The position numbers and the translations under genes were made by a program. A stretch of 64,000 nucleotides of DNA from the NCBI GenBank assembly GCA_964352615.1, contig CAYGSG010000007.1:1-64000 (forward strand), written 5' to 3'. Origin of the DNA: OFTM382 sp964352615. Its GTDB lineage: Bacteria; Planctomycetota; Phycisphaerae; Phycisphaerales; UBA1924. The notes under the pieces are model-generated. The model was given only the letters and a program-made list of their open reading frames with translations, was not told the origin of the DNA and made no database searches. How positions within the stretch are numbered: position 1 is the stretch's first letter; every line of letters starts with the position of its first letter. Positions 58,620-64,000 of the stretch are shown one piece after another.

Positions 58620-59882
58620 ATGACCACGACCTCGACCACGACCTCGGCCACGACATCGGCAACGGCCTCGGACCAATCCACGCCAAGCATCGACGCTCGC
58701 ATCGATTCGCTCCTGCCCGACCTCGTCGCATTCCGCCGGGACCTGCATCGCCATCCCGAGCTGAGCTACAACGAGCACCGCACAAGCAATGCTGTGCAAG
58801 ATGCGCTGGCTGCGATCCCGGGCATCGACATCAAAAATGGACTTGCCGGCGGCACGGGGGTGGTCGCGCACCTGCCCGCGACGGCGCCGACCGAGAAGAT
58901 GGCCACCGCGCTGCGCGCCGACATGGACGCCCTCCCCATCACCGAGGCCACCGGCTGCGATTGGTCATCGACCACGCCGGGTGTGATGCACGCCTGCGGC
59001 CACGACGGGCACACCGTGATCTTGCTCGGCGCCGCACGCGTGCTCGCGTCGCTCGACCATCGTCCCAATCCGGTCACGTTCATCTTTCAGCCCGCCGAAG
59101 AAGGCGGCGGCGGCGGCGAACGCATGTGCCAAGAGGGCGTGCTCGATGGCGCGACCGGCGGCGGGCTCGGACCGCGCTGTGCGCGCATCTTCGGGCTTCA
59201 CGGCTGGCCCCAGGTGCCTCTTGGTATCGTCGGCTCGCGCGAGGGCCCGCTGCTCGCTGCGACCGACGACTTTATCGTCAACGTTCGCGGTGTCGGCGGT
59301 CATGCAGCCATGCCGCACCTGCTTCGCGATCCGGTCGTAGCCGCTGCAAGCTGCGTCACCCAGCTCCAAACGCTCGCCAGCCGGTGCATCAACCCGCTCG
59401 AACCCGTCGTCTGCACCGTCTCCACCATCCACGGCGGAATCGTCGACAACGTCGTGCCCGACGCCGTTGAATTCACGGGCACCGTGCGCACGCTGCACGA
59501 TACCACGCGCGAGCAGGCCCGCACGCACTTCTTCCGCATCGTCGAGAGCGCCGCGAGTGCGCACGGCTGCACCGCCGACATCCAGTGGAACCCGGGCTAC
59601 CCGGTGACCAACAACCACCCCGAAGCAACGACTACGTTCTTCGAGGTTGCCCGCCGCGTGTTCGGTCCTCGGCATGTCATCGACGTGCCCGACCCCTTCA
59701 TGGGCGGCGAGGACTTCAGCTACTACGGCCAGCACGTTCCCGCGTGCTTTTTCATTCTGGGCCTGCTGCCCGTGGGCGATGACCCCGCCGCCACGCCGCG
59801 CCTGCACCAGCCGACGTTCGACTTCAACGACGAAGCCATCGCCCCCGGCGTGCGCACGATGGTCGAACTCGCGCTGTCCTGA
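58620..59882 (+). CDS. M20-family amidohydrolase/peptidase, 420 aa
   Basis: Metal-dependent amidohydrolase of the hippuricase/IAA-amidohydrolase group. Seen: FRRDLHRHPELSYNE, RADMDALPITEATG, GVMHACGHDGHTVILLGAA (metal Cys/His), FQPAEEGGGGGERM, GLHGWPQVPLG, GGHAAMPH in the dimerisation domain, IHGGIVDNVVPDAVEFTGTVR and FMGGEDFSYYGQHVPACFFILG. The N-terminal 20 residues are a Thr/Ser/Ala repeat coded by four near-copies of a 12-base unit (58623-58670). The substrate is an N-acyl amino acid of unknown kind. Followed by the convergent histidine kinase. Confidence 0.93.
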   Translation: MTTTSTTTSATTSATASDQSTPSIDARIDSLLPDLVAFRRDLHRHPELSYNEHRTSNAVQDALAAIPGIDIKNGLAGGTGVVAHLPATAPTEKMATALRADMDALPITEATGCDWSSTTPGVMHACGHDGHTVILLGAARVLASLDHRPNPVTFIFQPAEEGGGGGERMCQEGVLDGATGGGLGPRCARIFGLHGWPQVPLGIVGSREGPLLAATDDFIVNVRGVGGHAAMPHLLRDPVVAAASCVTQLQTLASRCINPLEPVVCTVSTIHGGIVDNVVPDAVEFTGTVRTLHDTTREQARTHFFRIVESAASAHGCTADIQWNPGYPVTNNHPEATTTFFEVARRVFGPRHVIDVPDPFMGGEDFSYYGQHVPACFFILGLLPVGDDPAATPRLHQPTFDFNDEAIAPGVRTMVELALS

Positions 59883-59899
59883 ACCGGCCTAATCCCGGC

Positions 59900-61675
59900 C
59901 TACGCCCGGCGCAATCTGAGCACAAACACCGCGCCCGGCCCGGGCTTGAGCGCAAGCCTGCCGCCCATCGCCTGAGCCGACTCACGCGCCAGCGCCAGCC
60001 CGAGGCCCAGCCCCCCGCTGCGCGCGCCGACAAACGGCTTAAAGATCCTGCCCCGCTCACCGGGCGATATGCCCGGGCCGTTGTCCGCAACCGTCAACTC
60101 GATCCACCTGCCGGTGGCTTGGGCTGTGACACCAACACGCAGCGGTTCACTGCCCAACGCGTGCGCGCAGGAGTTGTCGATAAGGTTTACCAGGATTCGG
60201 TGCAGCAGCGTGGGGTCGCAGGTGAGTTGCGTGCTCGCGACCTCGCCCATGTTGAGATCAAACTCGCCCCCTGCACGTTCGACCGCTTCCGCAAGCTGTT
60301 CTGTCACACCCAAGAGAGCGTCCTGCACCGATATCGAACGTGCTTCGGTGGCCCGGCGCACACCCGCGTACGCGAGCACGCTCTCGACGATGGCCTCGAG
60401 CCTCGAAACCTGCGAGCGCAGCATGCCGGCTCGCTTCTCATGCTGGGGCATCAGGTCCGCCTGAAGGCGCAGAGCAGTAAGCGGCGTGCGCAGCTCGTGC
60501 GACACAGCGGACGCGAACCGGGCCCGGCGCGCGCTCAGCGCGAGCGCCTGCCACAGCACCACGCCCACCGCGAGCACAGCGCTGAGCACAGCGGCCCAGC
60601 TGGTGGCGATCGCGCCCCAGGCCCCGGCGCTGAGCCCGGCCCACATCGTGCCCTCGGCCTCGGTCGCAAGCTGCGGCGCGACCACTCGCGCTGGGATCAT
60701 TGCGAGTCGGTCGGTCGCTGAAGCAGTGCCGCCGTCGATGGGAACAAGCGACGCCGTGGGCAGCAGATCCACGACCTCTGCGGTCAGCGCCGCTTGCAGG
60801 CTGACCCAGTCGACCCATACGCCGACCACGCCTCGCTCGGTTCCGATGCGCACGTCGCGCACGAGCACCATCGCGGTCTCGCCGCCGGGCATGCTCAGCC
60901 AGATGGGCCGAAGCTCGCCCTCGATGGGCTCGTCGATCGAGAACAGGTCCGTTTCGGGAAGTTGGAACTCGTCGTTGCGTTGGGCGAGCACCGCGTTCTG
61001 TCGGCGCGCGCGCAGGCCTTGGTCGCCGTACGCAGCGCCGGCATTCTCTGCTTCCGCAATGCTCTTCTCGAGCGATGCACTCGGCTCGGACAGGCCGCTC
61101 GGTTCGTCACGCGCGACGGCTTCTCTGGCAAAATCGGATTGGGGCGGCCCAGCGTTCTCGCGTCCTGCGGCGCGGTCCTCTTTGGCGCGCGCATCACTGA
61201 GCGATTCATCGGCTCCGCTGCGCGGATCGCTCGGCATGCGCTCGGCGATCGCTGCCAGCCATCGGCCTGCGACTTCAATCTTGCCTGGCTCGATGCCCAT
61301 CGCCATCGCATCGTCGCGGTCAGTGCCCAAGGGCACCTGCGGCGATGACCAGCCGCCGGTGGGCGTCCACGCGATGTGCAACCGCATCGGGGGTTTGGCA
61401 CCTCCAAGCAAGGGCGAGGCGGCCCGGTGGCCCCCCACTTCAACGAACGGCTCGTACCGATCGGGCGCTCGGCCCGATTCGGCTCGCAGCATCCACGCCA
61501 GCGCCGAGTCCAATCGCCATAGTGCAAGCTGCACCCGCTGCTGGTGGATCACGCGCGACTGCGCCTCGGTCCTGCTGCGCTCGGCCTGCACCGTGCGCCA
61601 CGTAAGCCACGCGAGCCCGTCGACCGCGAGCACCACGCACACGATGTAGATGAGCCATGTCAGCCCGCTTCGCAC
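59900..61675 (-). CDS. Sensor histidine kinase, 591 aa
   Basis: Two membrane helices, one at the N-terminus (LTWLIYIVCVVLAVDGLAWLTW) and one near 355-375 (AIATSWAAVLSAVLAVGVVLWQAL), enclose a large periplasmic sensing region (about 30-350). The HisKA box is FASAVSHELRTPLTALR with the phosphoacceptor His. The HATPase_c domain has NLIDNSCAHAL (N box), VADNGPGISPGERGRIFKPF (G1, F) and GGLGLGLALARESAQAMGG (G2). No HAMP is clear. Pairs with the response regulator located 18 bases upstream on the same strand. The stimulus is unknown. Confidence 0.93.
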   Translation of the reverse strand: MRSGLTWLIYIVCVVLAVDGLAWLTWRTVQAERSRTEAQSRVIHQQRVQLALWRLDSALAWMLRAESGRAPDRYEPFVEVGGHRAASPLLGGAKPPMRLHIAWTPTGGWSSPQVPLGTDRDDAMAMGIEPGKIEVAGRWLAAIAERMPSDPRSGADESLSDARAKEDRAAGRENAGPPQSDFAREAVARDEPSGLSEPSASLEKSIAEAENAGAAYGDQGLRARRQNAVLAQRNDEFQLPETDLFSIDEPIEGELRPIWLSMPGGETAMVLVRDVRIGTERGVVGVWVDWVSLQAALTAEVVDLLPTASLVPIDGGTASATDRLAMIPARVVAPQLATEAEGTMWAGLSAGAWGAIATSWAAVLSAVLAVGVVLWQALALSARRARFASAVSHELRTPLTALRLQADLMPQHEKRAGMLRSQVSRLEAIVESVLAYAGVRRATEARSISVQDALLGVTEQLAEAVERAGGEFDLNMGEVASTQLTCDPTLLHRILVNLIDNSCAHALGSEPLRVGVTAQATGRWIELTVADNGPGISPGERGRIFKPFVGARSGGLGLGLALARESAQAMGGRLALKPGPGAVFVLRLRRA

Positions 61676-61693
61676 TTGGCGCTCCTCACAGCC

Positions 61694-62407
61694 TTATCGA
61701 TCGTTCGCCTCGGCGGGCGATCGCACGAGCATGTAGCCCCGGCCGCGCACGGTCGCGATGACGCGGGGGTTCTGCGAATCGTCTCCCAGCAGCTCGCGGA
61801 GCCGAGCGACGGCCATATCGACGCTGCGTGTGCGCAGGCCGCGCGGGTCAACCCCCCACACACGCGCGAGCAATTCATCGCGCGAGACGATTCGATCATG
61901 GTGGTTGGCCAGGTAGACAAGCAGCTCGAACTCGCGCTCTGGGATGGTGTGCTTGCTGCCGTCTTCCTGCACGATCTCACGCCTCGCAAGATCGATGGTT
62001 CGCCCCGCGACCTCGATGGTTTCTTCGTTCTCTCGGCGGTCGACGCTTCGGCGGAGCACGGCCTCGATGCGCGCGAGCAATTCATCCACACCAAACGGCT
62101 TGACGATGTAGTCGTCCGCCCCTGATCGCAGCCCGCTGACGCGGTCGGCCTGCTCTCCCTTGGCTGTCAGCAGGATCACGGGCAGGAACGGCTTGTCCCG
62201 CCGAATCGCGGCGAGCACGTCCAGCCCGTCGCCATCGGGCAGCATCAGATCGAGCAGCACCAGATCAACGGTCGCGAAGGAGGCCTCGAGCGCCTGCCGA
62301 ACGCTGGCGGCTTCTTCGACCGTAAAGCCTGAACGGGTGAGTGCCTCGCGTAGGGATTCACGAATAGCGGCTTCGTCTTCCACGATGAGGATGCTCGTCG
62401 CTGCCAT
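61694..62407 (-). CDS. OmpR-type response regulator, 237 aa
   Basis: Receiver domain (ILIVEDEAAIRESL, phosphoacceptor Asp in LVLLDLMLPDGDGLD, LLTAKGE and YIVKPFGVDELLARI with the conserved Lys) joined to a Trans_reg_C winged helix (EREFELLVYLANHHDRIVSRDELLARVWG, RSVDMAVARLRELLGDD and VIATVRGRGYML). Start at ATG 62407 (AAGGGA just upstream); ATG 62419 and 62455 are alternatives in frame. Together with the kinase it forms a two-component system; target genes are not evident nearby. Confidence 0.94.
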   Translation of the reverse strand: MAATSILIVEDEAAIRESLREALTRSGFTVEEAASVRQALEASFATVDLVLLDLMLPDGDGLDVLAAIRRDKPFLPVILLTAKGEQADRVSGLRSGADDYIVKPFGVDELLARIEAVLRRSVDRRENEETIEVAGRTIDLARREIVQEDGSKHTIPEREFELLVYLANHHDRIVSRDELLARVWGVDPRGLRTRSVDMAVARLRELLGDDSQNPRVIATVRGRGYMLVRSPAEANDR

Positions 62408-62564
62408 GCTTCCCTTCATCGGCTCGCGCGGTGCGCGCAGGCCAAGCCGGTTCAATGGGTATACCCGTTGATGGGGGAGCGGTGCCAGCGGTTACGCCCA
62501 TGTGACAGAACTGGGACGACCAAACGGGGGCGACCGGTCGGGGATACTTGAACAGGAAAGCGCC

Positions 62565-63116
62565 TCAGGCAGCGGCACGCATCGAGCCGGGCAGGCGTCG
62601 CTCGAGGCGAGGGAACGCCCTGCGGGGCGGCCTGGCACCGAGGAACGGGCAGAGCACGTCCCAGTTCTCGCCGGCGAAGAGATCGAGCAGCAGCAGGTCC
62701 TCTTCCCGGCCCACAAAGTGAGCGAGCACCGCGGCCTTGTGCAGTTCATAGGTCGCGAGCATCGAGACGCGGTCGAACGAGCCCCCGCCGTAGAGCCGGG
62801 CGGGCGCATCTGCGAGGCCCAGCGTGTGCGACCGATGAGCGATGGCTTCGAGCCATTCGTGCGGCGTGCGGAGCGTGAGGATGAACTTGCTGTCGGGAAA
62901 CGCAAGATCGAGCTCGCGGAACATGGCTGCGGCCGACGGTCCGCCCAGACCCTGGCAATCCTCGGCGGCCTCGGGAAACTGACCCGCGAGCATGAGGTCG
63001 AGCGGTGGATCGGTTCTGACGGGCATGCCAAGTGCGCCGAGTGCTTCAGCGAGCTGGGCGGTGCCTGTCTCGCACAGGCCGATGCAGAAGACGTGCTGTT
63101 GGGAGCAGCGAAGCAT
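62565..63116 (-). CDS. Small sulfotransferase-like protein, 183 aa
   Basis: Resembles compact bacterial sulfotransferases (Sulfotransfer_4 type). N-terminal HVFCIGLCETGTAQLAEALGALGM matches the PAPS-binding loop, with Glu where Lys or Arg is usual. A FPDSKFILTLRTPHEWLEA segment matches the 3'-phosphate-binding part, and LLLDLFAGENWDVLCPFLG is the C-terminal signature. At 183 residues it is short, and the altered loop raises doubt about catalysis. Starts at 63116 or 63128 are possible, neither with a strong ribosome binding site. It diverges from the glycosyltransferase 67 bases away. The 157 bases from 62408 to 62564 show no gene. Confidence 0.7.
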   Translation of the reverse strand: MLRCSQQHVFCIGLCETGTAQLAEALGALGMPVRTDPPLDLMLAGQFPEAAEDCQGLGGPSAAAMFRELDLAFPDSKFILTLRTPHEWLEAIAHRSHTLGLADAPARLYGGGSFDRVSMLATYELHKAAVLAHFVGREEDLLLLDLFAGENWDVLCPFLGARPPRRAFPRLERRLPGSMRAAA

Positions 63117-63183
63117 GAGGCTCTGCATCGGCCGCCGGCCCGAGGCTGTCCAGCCCAACCGGCGCGAGCCGATAGGAAAGCAC

Positions 63184-64000
63184 ATGCCGCGACACGCTTT
63201 CATCCTGCTGCCCCACGGCCCTGTGATCGGGGGCGTGACCACGTGGGCGGTCAGCCTGTGCGGCTCGCTCCGCGAGGGCGGGCTGTCGGCGTGGCTGCTC
63301 GCGCCGGGTGAACAGGCGGCGCTCAACGCATTGGGCTTGCCAACGGAGTGGCTTTGTCCGCTCGGCGGGCTCGCGCCGCTTTGTGCGGACGAGGCCGTGT
63401 TCACGCGCTGGTTCGAGGCGTGCAGCGAGGTGGTCGCCACGAGGATGACGGATTCCGGCGACGACGCGATCTGGCTGCCCCAACAACTCGGCGAGGGCGT
63501 GAGCCTTGGACTGCGGATCGCTGAGCGGCTCGCAAGCACGCAGAAACTGCGCACGCTGTGGGTCTCGCACTCGGACATCCCGTACAACACCCGTGTTGCG
63601 AGGGCGATGGCGCCGTGGCTCGATGGCGCGGTCGGCGTGAGTCAGGAACTTGCTGCGCAGCTCGCGGCGGCGACGGCTGGGGCGGGAGGCTCCGATCTGC
63701 CGGTGCGGACGATTTTCAATGGGGTGCATGTGCCGAGCCAGCCGCCCGCAGATCGCGGGCCGTCCGAGCGGCTTCGGCTGGTAGCGGTGGGCCGAGTCGA
63801 GCACGAGGCCAAGCGGGTGCTCGCGCTGGCGCAACTGTCGCAGGCGCTTGAAGCACGGGGCATCGGCCACACGCTGACGGTGGTGGGCGACGGGCCAGCG
63901 CTGGACGACCTGCGCGCCGCAGCGACCCCCAACATGCGTTTGCTTGGCGCGGTTCCAGCCAGCCAGATCGGTCCGATGCTCGATCAAGCCGACGCGTTTG
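63184..64000 (+). CDS. Family 4 glycosyltransferase, 3' end beyond the window
   Basis: Open from ATG 63184 to the window edge (272 codons) with no stop. The N-terminal Rossmann part begins HAFILLPHGPVIGGVTTWAVSL, where the GGV loop is typical of GT-B enzymes; later come VSHSDIPYNTRVARAMAPWLDG, GVSQELAAQL, TIFNGVHVP and RLVAVGRVEHEAKRVLALAQL, the last being the start of the Glycos_transf_1 domain. The EX7E motif would lie beyond the edge. It probably builds a surface polysaccharide or glycolipid. Divergent from the sulfotransferase-like gene, with which it may share a function. Confidence 0.85.
   Translation, partial: MPRHAFILLPHGPVIGGVTTWAVSLCGSLREGGLSAWLLAPGEQAALNALGLPTEWLCPLGGLAPLCADEAVFTRWFEACSEVVATRMTDSGDDAIWLPQQLGEGVSLGLRIAERLASTQKLRTLWVSHSDIPYNTRVARAMAPWLDGAVGVSQELAAQLAAATAGAGGSDLPVRTIFNGVHVPSQPPADRGPSERLRLVAVGRVEHEAKRVLALAQLSQALEARGIGHTLTVVGDGPALDDLRAAATPNMRLLGAVPASQIGPMLDQADAF

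Noticed and set aside
1..64000. CRISPR array or rRNA/tRNA genes
   Set aside because: No spaced direct repeats and no tRNA cloverleaf other than the tmRNA ends were seen.

Overview
The window looks like a chromosomal segment of a high-GC Gram-negative bacterium, most likely a planctomycete and possibly of the Phycisphaerae type. This is inferred from gene style: a DUF58/BatA/VWA/DUF4175-like operon with a squalene-cyclase-like repeat protein, an EF-hand protein, a DUF11 lipoprotein, and integrases and insertion sequences of planctomycete character. MurE carries the DNPR motif of the meso-diaminopimelate type, so a peptidoglycan wall is expected.

There are two halves. Positions 1 to about 23.9 kb are a mosaic accessory region. 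In order it holds: a tyrosine recombinase; small unknown genes; a large serine recombinase with two small partner genes; a SNF2 helicase remnant cut inside its DEAH box by an IS3-family element (7649-8920); an AAA+/VWA pair; a photobiology cluster (SDR fusion, class II photolyase fused to a renalase-like flavoprotein, DUF2256-DUF3253 protein, FeS-type photolyase); the tail of an RND pump; chimeric transposase debris; the tail of an Rhs protein with a TNT-type NAD-glycohydrolase toxin and a candidate immunity gene; and the C-terminus of a second integrase lying against the 3' end of the tmRNA gene. The tmRNA gene (23915-24261, minus strand, tag ANQQYALAA) is probably the island attachment site and the border with the core genome.

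From 24.4 kb the content is housekeeping: mscL and a convergent mscS-type channel, a Cys-rich DUF11 lipoprotein, ispD, lexA, dprA, then queA-murE-murF-mraY as an overlapping plus-strand run. A minus-strand operon from about 50.5 to 38.3 kb follows (DUF58, BatA-like, VWA, DUF4175-like, Q-rich protein, cyclase-repeat protein, unknown exported protein). It has no MoxR ATPase in this window. After it come an EF-hand protein, a TM2 protein, a Cys-less FmdB-like protein, an Old Yellow Enzyme, an O-antigen-ligase-like protein, a second coiled-coil membrane protein resembling the DUF4175 one, an orphan solute-binding lipoprotein, an M20 peptidase, a two-component system, a small sulfotransferase-like protein and the start of a family 4 glycosyltransferase that runs off the right edge.

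All calls come from reading the sequence and recalling families. No database search was made.
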